From NCBI GenBank assembly GCA_003552185.1, contig PUOW01000440.1:1-34368 (forward strand): a stretch of DNA of 34,368 nucleotides, written 5' to 3'. The DNA comes from Spirochaetaceae bacterium (GTDB lineage: Bacteria; Spirochaetota; Spirochaetia; DSM-27196; SLAA01). The notes beneath the pieces were generated by a model. It ran no database searches. It had not been told where the DNA came from and worked only from the letters and a program-made list of their open reading frames with translations. A program made the translations under genes and the position numbers. This document shows, one piece after another, positions 1 to 6,306 of the stretch (its first letter is position 1; every line of letters begins with the position of its first letter).

Positions 1-1254
1 CGACTCGCTGTTAGGTATCACAACCGGGCGGCGGCGACCGGAGTCGTCGGGCTCGCCGAGCTCGTACGACAGGCACTCGATCCCGGCTACACGGCCACGC
101 TCGTCTCCAAGAATGCGCTTGGGGCTGCGAAGGAAATGAAAGCGAACGCCTTCCTCCTCGGCGTGATCCACTTCTTCGACGCGGGCAGGCATCTCGGTTC
201 TGGTGCGGCGATAGATAACGTTGACCTCTTCGGCTCCGAGCCGCACCGCGGTGCGCGCGGCGTCCATCGCGACGTTCCCGCCGCCGAACACCGCCACCTT
301 GCGCGGCTCGAAGATCGGGGTATCGGCATGCCGGCGGTCGTAGGCCTTCATCATGTTGCTGCGCGTTAGGTATTCGTTTGCAGAGAACACGCCGACCAGG
401 TTTTCGCCCTCGATACCGAGGAACTTCGGAAGCCCGGCTCCGCTGCCGATGAAGATCGCGTCGAAGCCGTCTTTCGCAAGCAAGTCTTTGAGCTTGCGCG
501 TGCGCCCCACGAGGAAGTTCGTGCGAATCTCAACTCCCATTCGCTTCAGGGTCTCGATCTCTTCGTCGACGATTGCTTTCGGCAACCGAAACTCCGGAAT
601 CCCATACACCATGACGCCGCCGGGGCGGTGAAACGCCTCGAGCATCGTGACCGCGTGCCCTTCGCGGCGCAGGTCGGCCGCCACGGTGATGCTTGCCGGA
701 CCGCTTCCGACCACCGCGACGCGCTTACCGGTGTCGGGCTTCACCGCCGGAGCGTCTTGATCGGCACCGGCGCGGGCGCCCGCGCGGGCTCGGTCGGCGA
801 CGAACCGTTCGAGCCGCCCGATAGAAACCGACTGCATCGGGTCTTTGTACACCTTACCTACGGTGCAGGCCTCCTGGCACTGATTCTCTTGCGGGCAGAC
901 GCGCCCGCAGATCGCCGGAAGAATATTGGTTTCGCGAATGATCGAGATCGAGGTGTCGTAATCGCGGTCCTCGATTGCTTGAATGAAGGCCGGGATGTTG
1001 ATACGTACCGGGCACCCTTCGATGCAGGGAGCATTCTTGCACTGTAGGCAACGCGCCGCCTCCACGCGAGCCTGCGTCTCGCTGTAGCCGTAGGTCACCT
1101 CCGACATCGTGGATCGACGTTCCAGCGGGTCCTGCGCCGGCATGTCTTGCTGCGCTATCGCTAGGCGCTCTTTGCGCGTCGGGGTTCTGCCTTCAAACGA
1201 CTCGAGGATGCGTTCTGCCTCGGCTTCGAGCTGTTCGCGGGTCTTGGTGCTCAT
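1..1254 (-). CDS. nfnB: NfnB, large subunit of NADH-dependent ferredoxin:NADP+ oxidoreductase (partial, cut by left edge)
   Basis: This gene is absent from the ORF track because it runs off the left edge. Reading the minus strand from the ATG at 1254 gives about 418 open codons, close to the roughly 465 aa of the family. The N-terminal part carries two cysteine clusters, CLQCKNAPCIEGCP (about residues 68-81) and ICGRVCPQENQCQEAC (about 115-130), expected to bind two [4Fe-4S] clusters. An FAD fold follows (VVGSGPAS near 180, then GGVMVYGIPEFRLPK), and an NADPH fold (VFGGGNVAMDAARTAVRLG near 320). With NfnA it forms a cytoplasmic flavin-based electron-bifurcating enzyme that couples NADH and reduced ferredoxin to NADPH formation. 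Its ATG overlaps the nfnA stop (ATGA), with GAGGAG just upstream. A glutamate synthase small subunit is the main alternative; the adjacent NfnA argues against it. Confidence 0.92.
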   Translation of the reverse strand, partial: MSTKTREQLEAEAERILESFEGRTPTRKERLAIAQQDMPAQDPLERRSTMSEVTYGYSETQARVEAARCLQCKNAPCIEGCPVRINIPAFIQAIEDRDYDTSISIIRETNILPAICGRVCPQENQCQEACTVGKVYKDPMQSVSIGRLERFVADRARAGARAGADQDAPAVKPDTGKRVAVVGSGPASITVAADLRREGHAVTMLEAFHRPGGVMVYGIPEFRLPKAIVDEEIETLKRMGVEIRTNFLVGRTRKLKDLLAKDGFDAIFIGSGAGLPKFLGIEGENLVGVFSANEYLTRSNMMKAYDRRHADTPIFEPRKVAVFGGGNVAMDAARTAVRLGAEEVNVIYRRTRTEMPARVEEVDHAEEEGVRFHFLRSPKRILGDERGRVAGIECLSYELGEPDDSGRRRPVVIPNSES

Positions 1255-2105
1255 CTGCGCATCTCCTCGATCTTGCAGTCTTCACGCGTGCGGTCTTCAA
1301 GAGCGCGCTGCTCTTGGTCGCGGTATGCCTCGAGGCGCTTCAACATATTGTCGAAATCAACCTCGCGACCGTCGAATTCGGGCCCGTCGATGCAGACGAA
1401 CTTAGTCTCGCCGCCGACCGTAACGCGGCAGCCGCCGCACATCCCGGTGCCGTCTACCATGATGGTGTTGAGCGACACCATGACCGGAATGTCGTACGGC
1501 CGCACCGTCTCGACGCAGAACTTCATCATGATCGGCGGGCCGATCGCGACCGCGAGCTCCGGAGGAGGCTCAGCGGCGCACACCTCGCCGAGCGGTTCGG
1601 TGACAAGCGCTTTGCGCCCGTACGAACCGTCGTCGGTACAGACAATGAGCTCATCGACCACGGCGCGAACCTCGTCTTCGAGAATCACGAGCTCGCGGTT
1701 GCGAGCACCGATGACCGCGGTTACGTGGTTTCCGGCTTCCTTCAGCGCCTGAAGTATCGGGTAGAGCGGGGCAACTCCGATTCCGCCCCCCACCGCAACC
1801 ACGCGCCCGAAACGACGGATCTCGGTGGGTCGGCCGAGTGGACCGAGGAGGTTCGCGATCTCGTCGCCTTGCCGCAGCTCGGCCAAGCGGCGAGTGGTGC
1901 GTCCTACCGCCTGAAAAATCAGCGTGATCGAGCCTTCGCTTTGATCGGCGTCGGCTATCGTGAGCGGAATGCGCTCTCCAAAGTTGTTGTCGAGCTGCAG
2001 GATCACGAACTGCCCGGGCTCACGCTCCTCGGCGATGAGCGGCGCCTCTACGCGTATCCGGAACACGTGCTCGGAAAGCTGTTGTTTTGCGAGTATACGA
2101 TTCAC
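1251..2105 (-). CDS. nfnA: NfnA, small FAD/[2Fe-2S] subunit of ferredoxin:NADP+ oxidoreductase
   Basis: The 284-residue protein is a ferredoxin-NADP reductase-like flavoprotein. The FAD domain covers about residues 1-100 (GQFVILQLD, ERIPLTIAD), the NAD(H) domain starts at VVAVGGGIGVAPLYPI (about 105-120), and the C-terminal iron-sulphur module reads VDGTGMCGGCRVTVGG followed by KFVC. In characterised NfnA this module binds a [2Fe-2S] cluster through one Asp and three Cys; all are visible here. The start is GTG at 2105, preceded by AGAGGAT. The stop overlaps the nfnB ATG by 4 bp, so the two subunits are probably translationally coupled. The same architecture occurs in archaeal sulfide dehydrogenase SudB, so that name cannot be excluded by sequence alone. 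Confidence 0.93.
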   Translation of the reverse strand: MNRILAKQQLSEHVFRIRVEAPLIAEEREPGQFVILQLDNNFGERIPLTIADADQSEGSITLIFQAVGRTTRRLAELRQGDEIANLLGPLGRPTEIRRFGRVVAVGGGIGVAPLYPILQALKEAGNHVTAVIGARNRELVILEDEVRAVVDELIVCTDDGSYGRKALVTEPLGEVCAAEPPPELAVAIGPPIMMKFCVETVRPYDIPVMVSLNTIMVDGTGMCGGCRVTVGGETKFVCIDGPEFDGREVDFDNMLKRLEAYRDQEQRALEDRTREDCKIEEMRR

Positions 2106-2131
2106 GTCACCTATCCTCTGCGTTTCGTCTC

Positions 2132-2140
2132 ATAGTAGCA
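2132..2140 (-). promoter_or_regulatory. Possible extended -10 promoter of nfnAB
   Basis: On the minus strand TGC-TACTAT lies 27 bp upstream of the nfnA GTG, with the TG dinucleotide of an extended -10 element. I see no convincing -35 box at the right distance, so this is tentative. Confidence 0.35.
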
Positions 2141-2164
2141 TCCAAACCAAGATCTCGTCGAACG

Positions 2165-2192
2165 GAAATGACCCGCACGAAATGACCCGCAC
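2165..2192. repeat. Two-copy 14-bp tandem duplication
   Basis: GAAATGACCCGCAC occurs twice back to back in the 228-bp gap between nfnA and the AAA-ATPase gene. I see no gene in the gap; the short ORFs listed there are GC-rich shadows. Confidence 0.8.
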
Positions 2193-2333
2193 GCCCACGC
2201 CTTTACGCCCGCGGCGGCCGCAGGTTCGCGGCCCCCACGTCGCCCGCATCGCTCGCCCGCGGTGGCCGTCCGCATTGCCCGTCGACCGCCGACCGCCGGC
2301 GGCGGAGCGGCGCAGGCGCACGCCGAGGCGCGG

Positions 2334-4523
2334 TTACACCGCGCGCGGCCCGAGCTCGGAGGAGTCGGGGATGTCCTTCTTCGTGATCGAGCACAAGATT
2401 TCGTCGGTGAGGGGTGAGATCGTCGAGATGCGGTTTGCCTGTTTCTCGACGATGCGTTCGAAGAGGTTGCGTACGAGCCGCCCGTTCCCGAAACTCTTGT
2501 CGCGCGACTGGTGAAGCTCGGTTAAGAGGTTCAGCACGGCGCGCCGCGCCGGTTTCGTGAGCGTAAACGAGGCGTTTTCGGTGAAGATCGCCAAGATCTT
2601 CATGAGATCCTTTGGGCTGTAGTGATCGAAGTAGAAGTACCGGTTGAAACGCGATTTGAGGCCCGGGTTTGAGTCGATGAATCGCTGCATCTCGTCGGGG
2701 TAGCCGGCGACGATCACGACCAGCCGGTCGCGATGGTCTTCCATGCGTTTGAGCAAGGTGTCGATCGCTTCTTGGCCGAAGTCCTTGCCCTGGCTGTCGC
2801 CGGGGCTGAGCGCGTAGGCTTCATCTATGAACAGCACGCCGTCGAGCGCCTCCTCAACGGTTTCGTTCACCTGTATCGCGGTTTGGCCCACATAACCGGC
2901 CACGAGCCCTGCGCGGTCGGTCTCGATGAGATGTCCGCTCTTGAGTAGCCCAAGGCATTTGTACACCTTGCCGAGGTAGCGCGCGACGGTAGTTTTGCCG
3001 GTGCCCGGTGGGCCGTGGAACACCGCGTGCATCGAGAACTGCGTCACCGGCAGGCCTCTGCGTTCGCGCTCTTGGTGCACCTTGATGAGGTTCACGAAGG
3101 TACGAACCTGTTCCTTCACCTTTGCCATCCCGATAAGGCGATCGATATGCTCCATCACCTCCTCGAGCGTTTCCTCTTGCTCCTCGGTCTGTATGCGCGC
3201 CGACTGCTTGCTGCGCTCTTTGCGTTTGGCCCCCGAGTCGGCCTCTCGGACCTGATCTTCGCCGTAGATAACGCGACGGATTCGCTGCAGCCGTCGCGCT
3301 CGCGCCTCCGAGGCCACGCCGTCGGCCTTGATCACCACCTGCGCAAAGGAGTAAAACACCGCCGCCATCTTGTCGAAGTGCGAGCTGTTTTCCTGCAAAT
3401 CGTACAATCTCAGGTACTCGAGCGAGCGCAGGACGTTTGCTTCCTTGGTGTAGCGTTCGGCCTTGCGAATCTCGTTTGCGAACAGGTTCCAGTGCGAGAG
3501 AATGGCCTTGCGTTGATGCAGCGGAAGCGATTCGTAGCGGAACAGATCGACGATGAGATCGCGATTCTTGATGAGGTTTTGGCGCAGCGGCATGAAGGTC
3601 ATCGCTACAAACAGCTTGCTCTCGTCGGAGACGCGGCTCTCGCCCTCGAGACAGAGATGCGCCACATACATCAAGTCGTCGGTCATCTGCTGCAGAAACG
3701 CGGGCTCGCCGTTGAACTGCTTGTACTTGTTTACCTCGAGAAACAACTTGCGCGACTCGGCGTGCAAGAACTTGAAGTTCTGAAGCTTCGCTTCCTGGGG
3801 CGTGAGTTGCAGTCTCGAGTCGGGCAGCTCGTCGTCGGAGTCATCGTTGTCATCGTTGTGGTCGGCATAGTTGGAGTCGTCGGCATAGTTGGAGTCGTCG
3901 GCGTCGTCGGCGTCGTCGGCGTGGGGCGCTTCGGCGGGCGGAGCATCGGCCGGCGGGTCTTCGCTCCGCGGCTCTGCAGAAGGCGTGGCCCGGTCGATAG
4001 GTTCCTCTGCTGCGCGCGACCGGTCGCGTTCGGTCTCGTCTTCGGCCGAGCCGTGGTCTGCCGGCGGGTCGGGAAGGTTTGGGTGCTCATCGATGGGCTC
4101 GCCGGCCTGCACGGCAAGCTTCACCCTTAGGTCTTCAACGAACGACTCGATTTGCTCGGCGGCTCGTGTGGAGGTGAGGACCACGGTTCCGCCGGTGTGA
4201 TGGACGTGAATACGAGTGGAGGAGGCGCCTTGCTTGAGATCGTAGGAGGTGAACGCGGAGTACTCTATGACCTCGGGACGCGCGCCGGAGCTGCCGTTGG
4301 CCAGAAACAGCAACCGACGATCCGTCACACAGAAGATGCCGGGAGTGCCCGACCCGGAGCCGGTCAGTCGTTTGCCGCGAAAAAACCCTTCGAGCACATT
4401 CTCGACCCGCTCGCCGTCGGTGAGGGCGTTCTCGAGCGCGCCGATGAGGTTTTTCTTGAACGATACGTGGCGCCAGTTCGAGATCGAACCAAGCTGCGAC
4501 TCAAGCTCCTCCGGCAACGGCAT
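2334..4523 (-). CDS. Large CbbX/SpoVK-type AAA+ ATPase with N-terminal PH-like and central TerB-like domains
   Basis: The protein has 729 residues in four parts. Residues about 30-140 resemble a bacterial PH domain (GIFCVTDRRLLFLANG). Residues about 145-240 form a Pro/Glu then Asp-rich linker with DDSNYA repeated. Residues about 245-420 are helical and look TerB-like (FVAMTFMPLRQNLIKN, VIKADGVASEARA). Residues about 455-715 are an AAA+ module of the CbbX/SpoVK class, with Walker A GPPGTGKTT near 504, Walker B VLFIDEAYAL near 561, a pore-loop candidate VAGYVGQT, and an arginine-finger region NPGLKSRFNRYF. CbbX itself is a Rubisco remodeller of about 300 aa; here no Rubisco gene is nearby, so the substrate is unknown. 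It lies 76 bp downstream of rpmB in the same direction. The call is firm for the ATPase domain and moderate for the PH and TerB parts. Confidence 0.85.
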   Translation of the reverse strand: MPLPEELESQLGSISNWRHVSFKKNLIGALENALTDGERVENVLEGFFRGKRLTGSGSGTPGIFCVTDRRLLFLANGSSGARPEVIEYSAFTSYDLKQGASSTRIHVHHTGGTVVLTSTRAAEQIESFVEDLRVKLAVQAGEPIDEHPNLPDPPADHGSAEDETERDRSRAAEEPIDRATPSAEPRSEDPPADAPPAEAPHADDADDADDSNYADDSNYADHNDDNDDSDDELPDSRLQLTPQEAKLQNFKFLHAESRKLFLEVNKYKQFNGEPAFLQQMTDDLMYVAHLCLEGESRVSDESKLFVAMTFMPLRQNLIKNRDLIVDLFRYESLPLHQRKAILSHWNLFANEIRKAERYTKEANVLRSLEYLRLYDLQENSSHFDKMAAVFYSFAQVVIKADGVASEARARRLQRIRRVIYGEDQVREADSGAKRKERSKQSARIQTEEQEETLEEVMEHIDRLIGMAKVKEQVRTFVNLIKVHQERERRGLPVTQFSMHAVFHGPPGTGKTTVARYLGKVYKCLGLLKSGHLIETDRAGLVAGYVGQTAIQVNETVEEALDGVLFIDEAYALSPGDSQGKDFGQEAIDTLLKRMEDHRDRLVVIVAGYPDEMQRFIDSNPGLKSRFNRYFYFDHYSPKDLMKILAIFTENASFTLTKPARRAVLNLLTELHQSRDKSFGNGRLVRNLFERIVEKQANRISTISPLTDEILCSITKKDIPDSSELGPRAV
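3826..3930. repeat. In-gene tandem repeats encoding an Asp-rich linker
   Basis: Within the AAA gene the 18-bp unit GTCGGCATAGTTGGAGTC is present twice in tandem (3861-3896), followed by GTCGTCGGC-type triplets. On the coding strand this gives the ADDADDSNYADDSNYADH stretch. Such a region could vary in length between strains without disturbing the folded domains. Confidence 0.8.
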
Positions 4524-4599
4524 GCGTGTGTTCCTTGCCTCCGGCTGCGGTGCGCGGTCGGCACCGAACCGGGTAGGCAGGCCCCGGAATCATGATCGG

Positions 4600-4839
4600 T
4601 TAGGTGACGTCTTTGAGGCTGAGCCCGTTCTTTTTGAGGTACGGCAGGAGCCCGAGCTTGCTCACGGTCCGCAGCGCGCGTGTGGAGAGCTTAAGACGAA
4701 CGGTTCGCCCAAGCTCAGGAACATAGAGACGCTTGTGGGTTACGTTCGGCTTCTGCCACTTCTTAGTCTTGTTGTGCGCGTGACTTACGTTATTGCCCGA
4801 CAACGGGCGCTTACCGGTAATGCTACATCGACGTGCCAT
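4600..4839 (-). CDS. rpmB: 50S ribosomal protein L28
   Basis: The 79-residue protein matches bacterial L28 throughout: MARRCSITGKRPLSGNNVSH at the start, then HNKTKKWQKPN and RTVRLKLSTRALRT. L28 binds 23S rRNA in the large subunit. No Cys zinc pair beyond the single N-terminal Cys is visible, so this is the zinc-free type. AAGGAGAT sits just upstream of the ATG. The gene lies 41 bp downstream of tRNA-Gly in the same direction, so the two may share a transcript. Confidence 0.97.
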   Translation of the reverse strand: MARRCSITGKRPLSGNNVSHAHNKTKKWQKPNVTHKRLYVPELGRTVRLKLSTRALRTVSKLGLLPYLKKNGLSLKDVT

Positions 4840-4880
4840 CTGTAGGTATCTCCTTCCCCTCGTTGAGTTATCAAACAGTT

Positions 4881-4952
4881 AGCGACCGACCGGAATCGAA
4901 CCGGCATCATCAGCTTGGAAGGCTGAGGTAATGGCCATTATACGACGGTCGC
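4881..4952 (-). tRNA. tRNA-Gly (anticodon UCC)
   Basis: The minus strand folds as a full cloverleaf of 72 nt: acceptor GCGACCG with CGGTCGC, anticodon loop CTTCCAA (anticodon TCC), and T-arm CCGG-TTCGATT-CCGG. The D-arm GTATAATGGCCATTAC matches the layout of E. coli tRNA-Gly(UCC). CCA is not encoded, so the cca product in this window is needed to mature it. Confidence 0.95.
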
Positions 4953-4965
4953 GCGTGAGCTTCCT

Positions 4966-4995
4966 TACTTACCAGAGAAATGCCGCTTCTGTCAA
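4966..4995 (-). promoter_or_regulatory. Sigma-70-type promoter of tRNA-Gly (and possibly rpmB)
   Basis: On the minus strand a consensus TTGACA (4990-4995) is followed by an 18-bp spacer and TAAGTA (4966-4971). Transcription would begin a few bases before the mature tRNA 5' end. Confidence 0.65.
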
Positions 4996-5096
4996 GGCCG
5001 AGTACAGGGCTCCAAACGGTCCTGCAACGGCCTGCGTGTTCGGCGGTGCGCCGGGCGACGGACGCGTTCGAGGCCCGCGAATCGCGCGGTGCCGGA

Positions 5097-5125
5097 TTGA
5101 TACCTGGCTAGGATTACACTATAGT
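5097..5125 (+). promoter_or_regulatory. Sigma-70-type promoter of the bpuR-like gene
   Basis: TTGATA (5097-5102), a 17-bp spacer and TATAGT (5120-5125) form a near-consensus promoter about 105 bp upstream of the PUR-domain gene. The 277-bp gap between tRNA-Gly and this gene otherwise shows no gene. Confidence 0.75.
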
Positions 5126-5229
5126 GCCCGTAGCGAAATCAATGCAACCCACAAAGCCGCACGCACCTAAGACGTGGCTGAGACAGACGCGCGAGATGCA
5201 CGGCACGCGAAGCGGAGGAGAGATCACAG

Positions 5230-5475
5230 ATGGGAACTCGAGGTGAGGTTTACTCCTCACGATTTCAGGCTAAGAGCGATAAGCGCACGTATTTCTTCAA
5301 CGTGAAGGAGAACCGCTTCGGTGATCTGTTCGTGAACATCGTAGAGAGCAAAAAACACGACGCCTCGGCACAGGGGATGGAGTACGAGCGTCATCAAATC
5401 GTGGTTTTTAAAGAAGATATGCCGGAGTTCCTGCGTTCGGTCGAGAAGGTAGGCGCATTTATGGACCGCCGGTAG
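5230..5475 (+). CDS. PUR-alpha-like nucleic-acid-binding protein (BpuR-like, DUF3276)
   Basis: This 81-residue protein consists of a single PUR domain (GEVYSSRFQAKSDKRTYFFN, then RFGDLFVNIVESK and HQIVVFKEDMPEFL). Borrelia BpuR has this size and fold and binds DNA and RNA as a dimer, regulating gene expression post-transcriptionally. Basic and aromatic residues on the beta strands fit nucleic-acid binding. The ATG at 5230 is preceded by GGAGGAG. It has its own promoter. Its neighbours rnhB and the SMC gene are, as I recall, also adjacent in Borrelia (BB0045-BB0047), which supports orthology. Confidence 0.88.
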   Translation: MGTRGEVYSSRFQAKSDKRTYFFNVKENRFGDLFVNIVESKKHDASAQGMEYERHQIVVFKEDMPEFLRSVEKVGAFMDRR

Positions 5476-5524
5476 CGACCGCCGGTTGCCACGACCGGTT
5501 GCCACGACCGGTAAACGGCGGTCG
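5476..5524. terminator. Hairpin after the bpuR-like gene, enclosing a 13-bp tandem duplication
   Basis: CGACCGCCG (5476-5484) and CGGCGGTCG (5516-5524) form a perfect 9-bp inverted repeat starting directly after the stop codon. The loop holds two tandem copies of GTTGCCACGACCG (5485-5510). There is no T-tract, so a Rho-independent terminator is uncertain. The position between two convergent genes fits a transcript end. Confidence 0.45.
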
Positions 5525-5540
5525 AGCACGAGCGGCTCCG

Positions 5541-6113
5541 TTACGAGACTCCGCGAAAGCTTCGACGGTGGAGTAGGCAGCTCCCGAGCTGTTCGAGGAT
5601 GTGATAATGCCGAGCGGTTGGGTAGCCCTTGTGGCGCTCAAAGCCGTAGCGTCGGTCCAGTGCGGCGTAGGCGCACATGAAGCGGTCGCGGGCGGTTTTT
5701 GCAAGGATCGACGCGGCCTGTATCTCGGGATGTGTGCGGTCGCCGCCGACCACCGCGTGCGCCGGAATCGGCAGCGCCGGCGCGAACCTGCCGTCTATCA
5801 GCGCCGAGCTGAACGGCGCCGAACCATGCGGCTGCGCTCGGCGCGCGAGCGAACGATAGGCGCGCTGCATCGCGAGGAGCGTCGCGTGATGGATGTTCAG
5901 CCGGTCGATCTCGGCCGGCCAGCACCAGCCGATCCCGAATGCGTAGTCTTGCCGGATCAAACACTCGATCTCGGCGCGCTGCGCGGCGGTGAGCTGCTTC
6001 GAGTCGCGCAGCTGCGGCAACGGTGCTGCGTCAAGAAACGACACGGCGGCGGCGGTCACCGGACCGGCGATCGGGCCTCGACCGGCCTCATCGATTCCGC
6101 AGAGATACGACAT
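5541..6113 (-). CDS. rnhB: Ribonuclease HII
   Basis: RNase HII cuts the RNA strand of RNA-DNA hybrids and removes single misincorporated ribonucleotides. The protein shows YLCGIDEAGRGPIAGPV at the N-terminus (first catalytic Asp and Glu), ALIDGRF (third acid) and ASILAKTARDRFM (fourth acid). The ORF track starts at 6365, but the extra 84 residues are Arg/Pro-rich and unlike the family; MSYLCGIDEAGRG starting at 6113 is the natural N-terminus and gives 190 aa, a normal length. It is convergent with the bpuR-like gene and divergent from smc. Confidence 0.94.
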   Translation of the reverse strand: MSYLCGIDEAGRGPIAGPVTAAAVSFLDAAPLPQLRDSKQLTAAQRAEIECLIRQDYAFGIGWCWPAEIDRLNIHHATLLAMQRAYRSLARRAQPHGSAPFSSALIDGRFAPALPIPAHAVVGGDRTHPEIQAASILAKTARDRFMCAYAALDRRYGFERHKGYPTARHYHILEQLGSCLLHRRSFRGVS

Positions 6114-6234
6114 ACCCGCGGTATACCCGGAAACCGGGCGGCGGAGCAAGCGTCTCGGGCCTGCGCGCGGCGCGCGTCGATCTACCCGGCGCAGGCGTGC
6201 AGGCGCACCGACAGAGCCCGACAGAGCCGGAGTC

Positions 6235-6264
6235 TTGCATAGCGGCGGGCGGCGGCGGTAATAT
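6235..6264 (+). promoter_or_regulatory. Possible promoter of the smc operon
   Basis: TTGCAT (6235-6240), an 18-bp spacer and TAATAT (6259-6264) lie about 40 bp upstream of the smc start. The boxes are only partly consensus. Two tandem copies of CGACAGAGCC lie just upstream (6209-6228). Confidence 0.4.
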
Positions 6265-6306
6265 TGGAAACGGGCGCCGCGAGATTCGGCGCTACTGGGA
6301 GTGGGA

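Noticed and set aside
1314-2135. 273-codon plus-strand ORF opposite nfnA
   Set aside because: Antisense shadow of a gene with clear FAD and [2Fe-2S] motifs.
3015-4130. 371-codon plus-strand ORF opposite the AAA ATPase
   Set aside because: Mirror of the coding strand; the GVVGIVGVVGVV stretch is just the complement of the Asp-rich repeat.
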